In this document: piece by piece, positions 43,091 to 51,871 of the stretch
How the letters are laid out: every line of letters starts with the position of its first letter
How positions within the stretch are numbered: position 1 is the first letter of the stretch
Assembly (NCBI RefSeq): GCF_014529985.1
Contig: NZ_JACVMU010000001.1
Span: 537,901 to 601,900, forward strand
Direction of reading: 5' to 3'
Source: Leucobacter sp. cx-42
GTDB lineage: Bacteria > Actinomycetota > Actinomycetes > Actinomycetales > Microbacteriaceae
DNA length: 64,000 bases
The notes under the pieces: generated by a model
Seen by the model: the letters and a program-made list of their open reading frames with translations, nothing else
Told to the model about the DNA's origin: nothing
Database searches by the model: none
Made by a program: the position numbers and the translations under genes

Positions 43091-43414
43091 TCATGTCACC
43101 GGCTGGCCAGCACGCGCCGTCCCGTTGACCCCACCGAGGGCTGTCGGGATCCGCGCCCCTATTAATACGGATGCAGTGACCTCGTTCACAACGCATTCCG
43201 TGATCGAGGCACCGACTGCGGCGGCCACCGTTTGGGCGATGGCACACGGTTCTGCGTCGAGATAGCCAGCGAGGGCATCGGCTGCAGCGAGCGCAGCAGA
43301 GTCTGCAGCGCCGGCGGCGGCGGCCGCGGCGATGGAGTGGTGGGTGGCGGCGAGGATGATTCCGCCGCAGATGACGATCGCGGCCACGCAGCCGATCGCG
43401 ATGGGGACGCTCAT
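43091..43414 (-). CDS. TadE-like protein of the Rv3654c family
   Basis: A 107-aa minor-pilin-like protein of the actinobacterial 'helicase/secretion neighbourhood'. One N-terminal membrane helix (IGCVAAIVICGGIILAATHH) is followed by an Ala-rich helix and VAAAVGAS...VVNEVT, a layout typical of the group. It is probably secreted or membrane-anchored and assembled by the Flp/Tad system. Its start overlaps the TadE stop by 4 bp. A decayed copy lies at 13945, beside topA, where this cluster ends in related genomes. Confidence 0.8.
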   Translation of the reverse strand: MSVPIAIGCVAAIVICGGIILAATHHSIAAAAAAGAADSAALAAADALAGYLDAEPCAIAQTVAAAVGASITECVVNEVTASVLIGARIPTALGGVNGTARAGQPVT

Positions 43415-43791
43415 GAGTCACTTTCGATCACGGCTGCGCAGCCACGAGCAGTGAGGCGGATCGCCTGCAGCAGCCCGGAGCCAGGGCTCGTGATGGCTGT
43501 GACGCAGAGAATGCCTCCGCTCTGGCTGCGCTGAATACCGGGGTTCCCGGGGAACGAAGCGATGCGCGACTGGGCAAGCGCGGCATCGCCCCGCGCTTCG
43601 AGCCGCGCCACCTCGGCAGCGAGACTCGTGAGCCCGACGCGGTGTGCGGCGAGCGCTACCCCGCCGACCACCACGCCAAACACCAGCAGCACGAGCGGCA
43701 GCGTGATCGCGAGTTCGGCGGTCGCGCTCCCCCGCTCTTCGCGCAGCAGACACCGCAATCGGCACCGCAGCCGGACCAGCCGGCGAATCAC
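43411..43791 (-). CDS. TadE-family minor pilin
   Basis: A 126-aa protein with the TadE signature REERGSATAELAITLPLVLLVFGVVV-type region: a charged lead, a Glu after the cleavage-like site and one hydrophobic helix, followed by a small periplasmic-side domain ending VTAITSPGSG...LTARGCAAV. It is likely a pseudopilin of a Flp/Tad pilus. The GTG at 43791 (VIRRLVRL) is preferred to the far upstream ATG at 44007, which would overlap the pilin gene, although its GGGAG is very close to the start. Confidence 0.8.
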   Translation of the reverse strand: MIRRLVRLRCRLRCLLREERGSATAELAITLPLVLLVFGVVVGGVALAAHRVGLTSLAAEVARLEARGDAALAQSRIASFPGNPGIQRSQSGGILCVTAITSPGSGLLQAIRLTARGCAAVIESDS

Positions 43792-43796
43792 GCTCC

Positions 43797-44063
43797 CTAC
43801 CCGCCAGAGTTCAGCGCCCGCTGCACGAGGTTCATCAGGATCGCCTGCACCTCGCCAGACTGCATGATCAGAATGAGCAGGCCGGCGAATCCAACGGCTG
43901 CCATGATGATGAGCGCGTACTCCGCAGTCACGGCACCTCGCTCCTCTCGAAAGAGGCGACGCATCATATATAGGAACCGCAGCCGACGGATCGAGATGCG
44001 CCTGCACCAGTCAGGCAGGCGTCGCGGGTCGTCTCCCGAGCGTGGGACTGTAGTAATTGGCAT
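43797..44063 (-). CDS. DUF4244 Flp-pilin-like protein
   Basis: An 88-aa pilin-like protein: a basic cytoplasmic lead, then FREERGAVTAEYALI with the pilin Glu and a hydrophobic helix (IMAAVGFAGLLILIM), then a short amphipathic tail. This is the DUF4244 pattern found in actinobacterial Tad clusters. The ATG at 44063 has GGAGGG upstream; the open frame to 44237 has no family support. It is the first of three pilin genes (5 bp before TadE), but the usual tadA/B/C assembly genes are not upstream here. Confidence 0.82.
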   Translation of the reverse strand: MPITTVPRSGDDPRRLPDWCRRISIRRLRFLYMMRRLFREERGAVTAEYALIIMAAVGFAGLLILIMQSGEVQAILMNLVQRALNSGG

Positions 44064-44408
44064 GGTGGCCCTCCGGTGCGTATTGCTTCGGCGAGCGCCA
44101 GCCGGTGTTGGCCGGGCCTGCCCGAAGTCGATACAGCAATGGTGCGGGGCGCGGGTCCGCCACAGACACTTGTCCACACAGGACCGCGTACATCGGCAAA
44201 ACTTCCCACTGAGCGCGGGTGTGAGCGACGCTCCCATCCAAACACTAAGTATGCCGGAGGGATTCAGCGCCTCAAGCTGTGGTCGACAGGTCTACGAACA
44301 ACCTTTTCGCCATGTTCAACGGAGACACATGATCTCTGCGGTTGAACACCACATTTCGCTAACCGAACTTATGCTGGTCGCAATTGCGCCCGGGAATCGA
44401 CATATCGG
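44064..44408. other. Region upstream of the pilin genes
   Basis: 345 bp without a supportable gene. It should hold the promoter of the minus-strand pilin trio. The tadABC genes expected here in the family's usual gene order are missing. Confidence 0.4.
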
Positions 44409-44534
44409 TCATTCCTCCTGCGCAGCCGCTGTCAGCTCCATCATTTGCTGCGAGTACGTATTCGCGTCGATTTCTTCAGCATGATACTGGCGCATCAGTT
44501 CGTCAACCGCGGCTTGGAGTTCTTCGCGTTCCAT
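44409..44534 (-). CDS. Small acidic protein, 41 aa, unknown
   Basis: The product MEREELQAAVDELMRQY continues to a Glu/Ala-rich end; the pattern of two short helices (DELMRQYHAEEIDANTYSQQM) faintly recalls SHOCT oligomerisation domains. The ATG at 44534 has AAGGAGA 6 nt upstream, much better than the TTG at 44600 that would lengthen it. I do not recognise a family. Confidence 0.45.
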   Translation of the reverse strand: MEREELQAAVDELMRQYHAEEIDANTYSQQMMELTAAAQEE

Positions 44535-44901
44535 GTGTCTTCTCCTTAATCGACATAGTTTTATCGGAAAGCAATAAAGCGTTGCCAAAGCTCTCTTCAA
44601 GTGGTCAAGACTCTATCTCGTCCTGATACTCGCACCAATGGTCCCCGTCATGATCACATTCAAGACGACAGAACATCCCGCCTAGTCTGTATCTCCCGTT
44701 GGGAAAATACAGCTTGTTGCACCATGAGTCCTGGCTTGTCATACCAATTACCTTTGCTTAATCATGTGGTAGTCGCGTTCACTCAGTGGCTGTCTCGCTT
44801 GACTTTCGTCCACCACTTTCTCGCAGCCTACCCGGCTCTGATACCAAAGCGGCTTGTCTCCATCTCGCTAGGATTAGGCTCACGTTTTATGGGAGAGGTT
44901 C
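44535..44901. other. Non-coding, lower-GC interval
   Basis: About 370 bp with visibly lower GC than the neighbouring operons and no supportable gene. It must contain the divergent promoters of the small minus-strand gene and the plus-strand gene at 44902. Confidence 0.4.
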
Positions 44902-45348
44902 ATGATGAGCAATTTGGGTGGATATCAGGTAATCACAACCCTCATCAAGCGAGTTGGCGGGCCAAGGAACGCAATGAGATTAGCTGCAGCAACAGGTGGT
45001 GCCTTGCTAATTGCGGGCGGAGCGGCCCTCGCCGGTATCCAACAGGCCTCCCCCACTCTCAAGAAATACGCTGTGAAGCTGTTCGCGGTACGACGGGGAC
45101 AGACTGAGTACGAGGGCACGCCTCTGACTTCAAGCTTCACGGTTGCAGTTGCGGCCGAGAGCGACCAAGGTGTGTCCTTCAACATCGGCGATACATTCCG
45201 CGTACTGGAGCAAGACGCAGACGCGGTACTGATCGAGCTGATCGGCAACGACAACAACCCCTGGGTTATCTCTGCTGAGCTCTTGTCGGAGATCTCTAAT
45301 TTCCCGCACGCTCCTGGAGACGAAGTCCATCACGACCAAATCGATTAG
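44902..45348 (+). CDS. Hypothetical membrane-anchored protein
   Basis: A 148-aa protein with one hydrophobic helix (residues ~27-46, LAAATGGALLIAGGAALAGI) followed by a soluble part with alternating strands (FTVAVAAESDQGVSFNIGDTFRVLE, VLIELIGNDNNPWVISAELL) that could form a small beta barrel such as an SH3-like fold. GGGAGAGG precedes the ATG pair. The broken CBS gene follows 44 bp later and may be co-transcribed. Family not recognised. Confidence 0.6.
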   Translation: MMSNLGGYQVITTLIKRVGGPRNAMRLAAATGGALLIAGGAALAGIQQASPTLKKYAVKLFAVRRGQTEYEGTPLTSSFTVAVAAESDQGVSFNIGDTFRVLEQDADAVLIELIGNDNNPWVISAELLSEISNFPHAPGDEVHHDQID

Positions 45349-45392
45349 ATAAAGCACCAAATCAGTTCAGACGTAGAGAAGATTACCGAGCA

Positions 45393-46115
45393 ATGAGTGA
45401 ACCAAGACTGTCCAACGCCGCACGCTTCATCGAGGCATATAACAGGGTTGACCGGCAGCTCGAAGAAAAGCAGTCTGACACCGACTACGTCTCCTTCTCG
45501 AAACGCGTGCGAGAAAGCAAACTTTTAGTGGCGCTTACTCGCGAGGCACTTCTCGAATATGCACAACTGCGCAACTTGATCCTTCACACATGAGGCTCAC
45601 ACACCGGGGATCCGATCGCGGATCCTAGAGACCGAGTCGTCGAGGCGTTTGAACGAATCGCGGACCAGCTCGAGAATCCACCTCGAGTCGCTTCGGTGAT
45701 GTCGAGTCAACGAGTGAACGTGCTTGACGAAGCAAACGACTCTGCGGAGTTCCTCGACCTAGTGCGGGACTACAACTTCTCACAGGCTCCTGTTCGCATG
45801 AGCGATGGCGCTTTGGCACTAATCACCACGAACGCGGTAGCCCGCTGGCTTTCGTCCGAGTACAAGGCGTTCTCGGGAGCCGCCGTCGAACACGCTTCGC
45901 TTGGTGAGGTCATCAAATTCTCTGAAGCGGAGGATGAGATTCTCGTTCGCTCCCGCGAGATGACGGTGGTTCAGGCATGGCGCATATTCGCTGGGCTGGA
46001 AAATAACACCCCTCCTCATGCCCTAGTCATCACTCATTCAGGGAAGATGAGCGAGACCCCGCTCGCTCTCGTCGTACGTTCGGATCTTCCCGCGCTCCTG
46101 AAAGCGCTCCTTTAA
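45393..46115 (+). pseudogene. CBS-domain protein gene interrupted by one TGA
   Basis: One continuous frame broken only by a TGA at 45591-45593. The first part is MSEPRLSNAARFIEAYNRVD... ending LRNLILHT; the same frame resumes with GSHTGDPIADPRDRVVEAFE and runs through VMSSQRVNVLDEANDSAEFL to the stop at 46115. Proteins of this type carry an R-N-x-I-x-H segment followed by a 'PIAEP' stretch and a CBS pair, as I recall, and here both lie on either side of the TGA. CGA-to-TGA or TGG-to-TGA mutation is the simple explanation. A GTG at 45696 could restart a 139-aa CBS fragment. Confidence 0.7.
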
Positions 46116-46288
46116 ACCCAGCTGACACGTCACCCCACCGGCCACCCGAATTTCGAAATGTTACGAATCGTATCCCTTTGGGACAAACCGCAGATAAATG
46201 ACGTTTTCGGCACAAACTGGTCTCTTTTTCATCAAAGTCCCGATCATACGTGACAAATGTCTTGACCAAGCTGCGCTTATAAGGTTGC

Positions 46289-47506
46289 ATGGTCAGCACC
46301 CAGCCCGCCTCAACGTCGAGTGCGAGCAGAAACGAAAGTGACTATGACGCAACGACGCGATCTCCACATCACCCATTCGCTCCCAACTTCGCCCCTGACC
46401 CCCGCGCACCGAATGTAGCCAGCACCATGGCAACTACGACCATCACCGATACGGGTGCGCAGCCACGGATCCAGCCGCCAAAGCTGCATCCCCTGCTGCG
46501 ATACGTCCTGATTCGCCTCGGAATCAGCTTGCTCCTCATCTGGGGCGTTACCGTCGTCACATTCTTACTCACGAACTTGGTTCCCGCCGATCCGGTGCAG
46601 GCGATCCTCGGAGATCGCGCCTCGGCGGATCCCGAGAAGGTCGCCCAGGCCCGCCTCGATCTCGGCCTCGACCAGCCGCTCATCGTGCAGTACTGGACTT
46701 ACCTCACGAACCTGCTGCACGGAGATCTCGGTGTCTCGAACCAGACCCGCATCCCCGTCACTGAGTCGATCGGCAAGGTGTTCCCTGCCTCGGCTGAGCT
46801 CGGTCTCGGCGCGATCGTGATCGCAATCTTCTTCGGCCTGCTGCTCGGCCTCCTCGCCGCGCTCCGCCACAACAAGCCGACCGACTACATCGTTCGCGCG
46901 TTCAGCCTCATTGGCATCTCGGCCCCGACCTTCTGGGTGGCGACCGTAAGTTACTACATCCTGTCGTTCAAGCTCGGCGTGATCAGTGGCGCTGGCCGCC
47001 TCGATCCGTGGGTCACTCCCCCGCCGCATGTGACGGGCATGTACACGATTGACTCGCTCATCGCTGGTGACTTTGAGACCTTCACGAACGCGATGCAGCA
47101 CCTGCTGCTGCCGTCGTGCGTGCTCGCACTCTTCACGGTCGGCCTGCTCGCTCGCTTCAGCCGCTCGAGCGTGCTCGATGTCATGAACCTCGATTACGTG
47201 ACCGCGGCGAAGGCAAAGGGTCTGCCCGGCGGAACCGTCACCTTCAGATACATCTTCCGCGGCGCACTCGTGCCGATCATCACGGTCGTCGGCCTCGCCT
47301 TCGGCTCGCTGCTGTCAGGCGCAGTCCTCACGGAGACAGTGTTTGCGTGGGGCGGCCTCGGTCAGTTCGCGTTCAGAGGCGCGACGGCGCTTGACCTTCC
47401 GGTCATCATGGGCGTCGGCCTCATCATCGGCATCATCTATATCTCCGTGAACTTCCTGGTCGATGTCATCTACGGCCTTGTCGACCCGAGAGTGAGGGTC
47501 AAGTGA
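46289..47506 (+). CDS. dppB: Dipeptide/oligopeptide ABC permease (DppB type)
   Basis: Membrane permease of a peptide-type importer. After a long, Ser/Pro-rich N-terminal extension (about 60 residues), the BPD_transp_1 pattern follows: RYVLIRLGISLLLIWGVTVVTF, DLGLDQPLIVQYWTYL, GDLGVS, six hydrophobic segments, and RFSRSSVLDVMNLDYVTAAKAKGLP as the ATPase-coupling EAA-type loop. A later ATG at 46427 (MATTTITD) would remove the extension and is possible. It leads five genes, B-C-D-F-A, each overlapping the next by 4 bp up to the second ATPase. The gene symbols denote family, not proven substrate. Confidence 0.92.
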   Translation: MVSTQPASTSSASRNESDYDATTRSPHHPFAPNFAPDPRAPNVASTMATTTITDTGAQPRIQPPKLHPLLRYVLIRLGISLLLIWGVTVVTFLLTNLVPADPVQAILGDRASADPEKVAQARLDLGLDQPLIVQYWTYLTNLLHGDLGVSNQTRIPVTESIGKVFPASAELGLGAIVIAIFFGLLLGLLAALRHNKPTDYIVRAFSLIGISAPTFWVATVSYYILSFKLGVISGAGRLDPWVTPPPHVTGMYTIDSLIAGDFETFTNAMQHLLLPSCVLALFTVGLLARFSRSSVLDVMNLDYVTAAKAKGLPGGTVTFRYIFRGALVPIITVVGLAFGSLLSGAVLTETVFAWGGLGQFAFRGATALDLPVIMGVGLIIGIIYISVNFLVDVIYGLVDPRVRVK

Positions 47507-48396
47507 CCACACCAAGCATCACCGAGGCGATCAACCTCGGCATCCGTCGCTGGCGTTGGCGCTTCCCGAAGTCGCTGCGCACCCCGCTCGGTATCGCGGG
47601 CACGATCATCCTCGTGTTCTGGATCCTCGTCTCAATCTTCGCCCCGCTCATCGCGCCGCATGATCCGCTCGCCCAGATCTTCCCGCGCCTCACCGCGCCA
47701 GGCGAAGAGACACTCCTCGGCACCGACAGCCTCGGCCGCGACATGCTCTCGCGCGTGATCATGTCGGCGCGCACGAGTCTCCCGGCAGCGTTGCTCGTGG
47801 TGTTCTGCTCGGCGCTCATCGGCTCGATTCTCGGTGCGATCGCTGGCTACTTCGGCAAGTGGGTCGATGAGACCATCATGCGATTGGCGGATCTCGTCTT
47901 CGCCTTCCCCACCATCATTCTCGCGATGGTCATCGCCGCTTCGCTCGGCCCCGGCCTGAAGAACGCGATTATCGCGATCCTCATCGTGTCGTGGCCAGGC
48001 TATGCGCGCACAACCCGTGCGCTCGTCATGTCGGCGCGCAACAGCGAGTACGTGGTGGCCGGCCGACTCCTGGGCTTCAGTCCCTGGCGCTCACTCTTCC
48101 GCGATATCTCCCCGAACGTCGTCTCGCCCGTCGTCGTGCTCGCGACGCTTGGCGTTGGCGAGGCGATCCTCACCATGGCTGGCCTGTCGTTCCTCGGCCT
48201 CGGCGTGGTTCCGCCGACTCCCGACTGGGGTGCGATGATCAGCGAGGGTGTCTCGCAGTTCAACTCGTGGTGGATCGCGCTCTTCCCCGGCATCTGCATT
48301 CTCACGGTGGTCATGGGCTTCAACTTCATTGGCGACAGCCTGCGTGATGCCCTTGATCCGCGCACTGCAAAGCAAGTTCAGGGGGCGAACGCATGA
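47503..48396 (+). CDS. dppC: Dipeptide/oligopeptide ABC permease (DppC type)
   Basis: Second permease subunit, 297 aa. It has the OppC_N helix (LGIAGTIILVFWILVSIFAPLI), the family motif HLLGTDSLGRDMLSRV-like GTDSLGRDMLSRVI, and the coupling loop TRALVMSARNSEYVVAGRLLG. The GTG start overlaps the dppB stop by 4 bp, so the two are translated together. It forms the channel heterodimer with the previous gene product. Confidence 0.93.
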   Translation: MTTPSITEAINLGIRRWRWRFPKSLRTPLGIAGTIILVFWILVSIFAPLIAPHDPLAQIFPRLTAPGEETLLGTDSLGRDMLSRVIMSARTSLPAALLVVFCSALIGSILGAIAGYFGKWVDETIMRLADLVFAFPTIILAMVIAASLGPGLKNAIIAILIVSWPGYARTTRALVMSARNSEYVVAGRLLGFSPWRSLFRDISPNVVSPVVVLATLGVGEAILTMAGLSFLGLGVVPPTPDWGAMISEGVSQFNSWWIALFPGICILTVVMGFNFIGDSLRDALDPRTAKQVQGANA

Positions 48397-49184
48397 GTGT
48401 CATCAAGCTCACAAACCTCAACCTCGTTGTGGGTGACGGGCCGAGCGCGAATCACATCCTCCACGATGTGTCATTCACGCTCGAGGCCGGCACCATCACG
48501 GGCGTCGCTGGCGCGTCAGGCTCAGGCAAGACGCAGACCGGCATGGCGATCATGGGACTCTCCCCCGATGGCGCCAAGCTCTCGGGCAGCATCGATTTCG
48601 ACGGGCAAGAGCTCGTCGGCCTCGCTCCCAAGAAGCACAACGCCCTGCGCGGTAACCAGCTCGCAATGGTCTTCCAGGACCCGGCGTCGGCATTCCACCC
48701 GATGCTGTCCATCGGCCAGCAAGTGACTGACCACCTCCGACACCACGAGAAGATCAGCAAGAAAGAGGCGCTGAGGCGCGCAGCAGAGATGCTCGCAAAG
48801 ACTCGGGTGCCAAACCCGGAGGAGGCGCTGAAAAAGTACCCCCACCAGTTCTCTGGTGGCCAGCTGCAGCGCATCGCCTTCGCGACCGCCGTCATCGCAT
48901 CGCCCCGGGTACTCATCGCTGATGAGCCGACCACCGCGCTCGACGTGACCGTCCAGGCCGGCGTGCTCAAGCTGCTGCGCGATCTCTGCGAGGAGTTCAA
49001 CCTCGCAGTGCTCCTCGTAACGCACGACTTCGGCGTGCTGTCGTCTGTCGCCGACAAGATCGTCGTCATGCAGCACGGCCGTGTCGTCGAGATCGGTGAT
49101 CGCGAGTCGGTCATCATCACTCCGCAGCACGAGTACACGCGCTCACTCATCGAATCACTTCCTGGAACGGAGCTCGCACGATGA
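48393..49184 (+). CDS. dppD: Peptide ABC transporter ATPase (DppD type)
   Basis: Cytoplasmic ATPase subunit of 263 aa. Walker A GASGSGKTQTG, Q-loop VFQDPASAFHP, signature FSGGQLQRIAFA, Walker B VLIADEPTTALD and the switch His in LVTHDFGVL are all intact. It is shorter than typical DppD (about 330 aa) because it ends soon after QHEYTRSLIESLP and lacks the usual C-terminal oligopeptide-binding extension with its Fe-S or regulatory cysteines. Four-base overlaps link it to both neighbours. Confidence 0.92.
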   Translation: MSVIKLTNLNLVVGDGPSANHILHDVSFTLEAGTITGVAGASGSGKTQTGMAIMGLSPDGAKLSGSIDFDGQELVGLAPKKHNALRGNQLAMVFQDPASAFHPMLSIGQQVTDHLRHHEKISKKEALRRAAEMLAKTRVPNPEEALKKYPHQFSGGQLQRIAFATAVIASPRVLIADEPTTALDVTVQAGVLKLLRDLCEEFNLAVLLVTHDFGVLSSVADKIVVMQHGRVVEIGDRESVIITPQHEYTRSLIESLPGTELAR

Positions 49185-50011
49185 CCTCAGCCACTGTTAT
49201 TGATCGCGCAGAACCGGCAGCTGCGGACGAGCGCAAGCGGCTCCTCACCCTCACCGATGTCGAGTGCGAGTATAAGCTCAATGGTGGCGGTCGCTTCCGC
49301 GCTGTGAACGGGGTCTCGCTCGAGCTCGGCGAGTCAGAGGTGCTCGGTCTCGTCGGCGAATCCGGCTGTGGCAAGTCCACACTCGCGAAGCTCATTTGCG
49401 GTCTCGAGAAGACCTCCGCTGGCGAGATCGACTTCGAAGGTACCGAGGTCAAGCCGCTCGGCTTCAAGAAGCGGAACGCGGCGATGATGGGCATCCAGAT
49501 GGTGTTCCAGAACCCGTACGCTTCACTGAACCCGCGGCGAAAGATCCGCGCCCAGATCGAAGACGCGCTCGCGCTCGATCCGTCCGGGCGCTGGAACGTC
49601 GAATCGCTCCTCGATGCGGTCGATCTGCCGGCGAACGCTGCCGATCGCTACCCGCACGCGTTCTCTGGCGGCCAGCGCCAACGCGTCGCGATCGCTCGCG
49701 CACTCGCCGCCGGCCCCAAGGTGCTGATTGGTGACGAGCCAATCGCCTCGCTTGACGCGTTTTTGCAGTCGCGGATCGCGAAGCTCATGCGCGATCTCGC
49801 GATTGAGTCGGGTGCGTCAATGATTTTCATTAGCCATGACTTGTCGGTTGTGCGAGAGATCGCCGACCGCGTGGCGGTGATGGAGGCCGGCAAGATCGTC
49901 GAGACCGGTCCCACAGAAACCATCTGGAACACTCCAGCTCACCCGTACACGAAGCGTCTACTCGGAGCGATTCCGATCGTCGACGGGAAGGGGGTCATTC
50001 CCGGGATCTGA
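49181..50011 (+). CDS. dppF: Peptide ABC transporter ATPase (DppF type)
   Basis: Second ATPase subunit, 276 aa. Walker A GESGCGKSTLAK, Q-loop VFQNPYASLNPRRK, signature FSGGQRQRVAIA and Walker B VLIGDEPIASLD are present, with the switch His in FISHDLSVV. Like its partner it stops shortly after HPYTKRLLGAIP and so has only a short C-terminal extension. The ATG overlaps the previous stop by 4 bp; the solute-binding-protein gene follows after 145 bp with a promoter of its own. Confidence 0.92.
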   Translation: MTSATVIDRAEPAAADERKRLLTLTDVECEYKLNGGGRFRAVNGVSLELGESEVLGLVGESGCGKSTLAKLICGLEKTSAGEIDFEGTEVKPLGFKKRNAAMMGIQMVFQNPYASLNPRRKIRAQIEDALALDPSGRWNVESLLDAVDLPANAADRYPHAFSGGQRQRVAIARALAAGPKVLIGDEPIASLDAFLQSRIAKLMRDLAIESGASMIFISHDLSVVREIADRVAVMEAGKIVETGPTETIWNTPAHPYTKRLLGAIPIVDGKGVIPGI

Positions 50012-50087
50012 CGCCCGGACGGGTCGTGGGCGCTGAGTCACTCAGCCCCAAGCTATGTTTCAGTTCGGAAACAGCTATTGATTTACC

Positions 50088-50116
50088 TTGATTTACGCTC
50101 ACCAAATTTCTATGGT
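50088..50116 (+). promoter_or_regulatory. Predicted promoter of the peptide-binding-protein gene
   Basis: TTGATT (50088-50093) and TATGGT (50111-50116) stand exactly 17 bp apart, about 40 bp before the start at 50157. A separate promoter would allow the binding protein to be made in excess over the membrane subunits. Confidence 0.45.
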
Positions 50117-50156
50117 GAGACCAACCTGCTTGATTCAACGAAGAAGAGAGTACGCA

Positions 50157-51740
50157 ATGAAGCGGTATCCAAAAATTATTGTCTCGGCTGCAGCAATTAC
50201 CTGCCTCGCAGCCTCCATGACGGCCTGCAGCAGCGGCGACAAGGGTGGCGACGCATCGGGCGACAAGAAGGGTGGCGACACCCTCGTCGTGCAGACGAGC
50301 TTCGACCTCATGACGATTGACCCGGCTCGCCAGTTCGAGTTCACCGGTTCGACCGTCGACGACGCGATCTACCAGACGGTGCTCAACTTCGACAACGGTG
50401 ATTTCACCAAGCCGATCGACGGCCTGTGCTCGTACGAGATCAGCGACGACAGCCTTGTCACGACCCTCACCTGCGAAGACACCGGCGCGAAGTTCTCGAA
50501 CGGTGACCCGGTTACGGTTGACGACATCGTGTGGTCGTTCCAACGCCTGCAGGGCGTGCAGGGCAACCCCTCGTTCTACCTCGATGGCGTCACCATCGCG
50601 AAGGCAGACGACAAGACCGTCACCCTCACGAGCGAGACCGCAAACCCCGCGATCCCGTACATTCTTCCGAACTCGAACCTCGGCATTCTCAACTCGAAGG
50701 TGGTCCAGGAAAACGGCGGCACGACCGATGAGTCTGACGGCGCCGAGCAGTTCCTCAACACGAACTCGCAGGGTTCAGGCCCGTACGTCATCGAGACCTA
50801 CGAGCCAGACAGCCGCGTCGTGCTCACCTATAACGAGCACTACAACGGCCCCGAGCCCAAGTTCAAGCGCGTGGTCATGAACAACGTCTCGGCCGAGACC
50901 CAGCTCACCGACATTCAGTCGGGCCAGGCAAACGTCGTCCTCGATCTCAGCCCCGACCAGGTAGCAAGCCTCCCCGAGGGTTCGGTACAGGTCTCGTCGG
51001 TTCCCTCGACGAAGACCATCTACATCTTCGCGAACGACAACCCCGAGGTCAGCGACATCACCTCGAACGAAGACTTCCGTGAGGCACTGAGCTACGCGGT
51101 TGACTACGACAAGGTGCTCGAGCTCGCCGGTGAGGGCGCATCGCGTATGGCAAGTGTTGTCCCCAACGAGTTCCTCGGTGCAGTACCCGTGGACAAGGCT
51201 CCGGAACGCGATCTCGACAAGGTAAAGGCTGCGCTCGAGAAGGCCGGCTACAACGGCGAAGCGATCCCCTTCCACTACAACAGTGACTCGACCGTGCTCG
51301 GTGTGAACATCGCGCTCCTCGCAGAGTCACTCCAGGCACACCTGAAGGAAGCCGGCATCAACATCGACCTCAAGCCCGCTCCCGCAGCGACCCAGCTCGA
51401 TGGCTACCGCTCGGGCAAGCAGCCCATGGGTATTGGCAACTGGGGTGCAGACTTCCCGGACCCCACCAACTACCTCACCTTCACCCCCGGTGACGCAGTT
51501 TCGATGCGCGCAGGCTGGGTTGCTGAGACCGCTCCCGAGGTCATGGCACTGAAGGAAGCCGCAGCAAAGGCGACCGGCGACGCTCGCGGCCCCGCGTACG
51601 AGGCGCTCTTCGAGGCAGCAACCAAGACCGGCCCGTTCATCCCCCTCGTACAGCCCGTGCAGACCGTTGTCGTCGACAACACGATCACGAGCTTCGTATC
51701 GAACGCAGACAACAGCTTCGAGTTCGCAACCGCGAAGTAG
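50157..51740 (+). CDS. dppA: Peptide ABC transporter solute-binding lipoprotein
   Basis: A 527-aa SBP_bac_5 protein anchored by lipid outside the membrane; it delivers peptides or similar ligands to the DppBCDF-type channel. The signal peptide (MKRYPKIIVSAAAITC...) ends in the lipobox MTAC. Family features include FDLMTIDPARQFEFTGSTVD, AKFSNGDPVTVDDIVWSFQR, GSGPYVIETYEPDSRVVLTYN and GNWGADFPDPTNYL. The ATG at 50157 gives a proper signal peptide, so I prefer it to the longer frame from 50088. The ligand is not predictable. Confidence 0.93.
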   Translation: MKRYPKIIVSAAAITCLAASMTACSSGDKGGDASGDKKGGDTLVVQTSFDLMTIDPARQFEFTGSTVDDAIYQTVLNFDNGDFTKPIDGLCSYEISDDSLVTTLTCEDTGAKFSNGDPVTVDDIVWSFQRLQGVQGNPSFYLDGVTIAKADDKTVTLTSETANPAIPYILPNSNLGILNSKVVQENGGTTDESDGAEQFLNTNSQGSGPYVIETYEPDSRVVLTYNEHYNGPEPKFKRVVMNNVSAETQLTDIQSGQANVVLDLSPDQVASLPEGSVQVSSVPSTKTIYIFANDNPEVSDITSNEDFREALSYAVDYDKVLELAGEGASRMASVVPNEFLGAVPVDKAPERDLDKVKAALEKAGYNGEAIPFHYNSDSTVLGVNIALLAESLQAHLKEAGINIDLKPAPAATQLDGYRSGKQPMGIGNWGADFPDPTNYLTFTPGDAVSMRAGWVAETAPEVMALKEAAAKATGDARGPAYEALFEAATKTGPFIPLVQPVQTVVVDNTITSFVSNADNSFEFATAK

Positions 51741-51753
51741 CAGCTGTCAACGC

Positions 51754-51799
51754 AGCGTAACGGCCCCTCAGGATTCAGGTCCTGAGGGGCCGTTACGCT
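51754..51799. terminator. Perfect 20-bp hairpin after the peptide transporter
   Basis: Positions 51754-51773 are the exact reverse complement of 51780-51799, with a 6-nt loop. It starts 14 bp after the binding-protein stop, between convergent genes. Confidence 0.78.
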
Positions 51800-51831
51800 A
51801 CACCCAATGCGTCGATGCCTTGCGACCGAAA

Positions 51832-51865
51832 CCCCTGTGTGCGGGAATTTCCCTGCACACAGGGG
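51832..51865 (-). terminator. Terminator of pepC
   Basis: CCCCTGTGTGC (51832-51842) is the exact reverse complement of 51855-51865, 12-nt loop. It lies 7 bp past the pepC stop on the minus strand. Confidence 0.65.
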
Positions 51866-51871
51866 CGCGGA

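Noticed and set aside
45591..45593. TGA as a selenocysteine codon
   Set aside because: No stable SECIS-like hairpin is evident just after the TGA, and the family position is not a redox cysteine; a nonsense mutation is simpler.
45607..45626. GGATCC-centred palindrome as a terminator or operator
   Set aside because: It falls inside the reading frame of the CBS gene remnant and encodes part of the PIADP segment.
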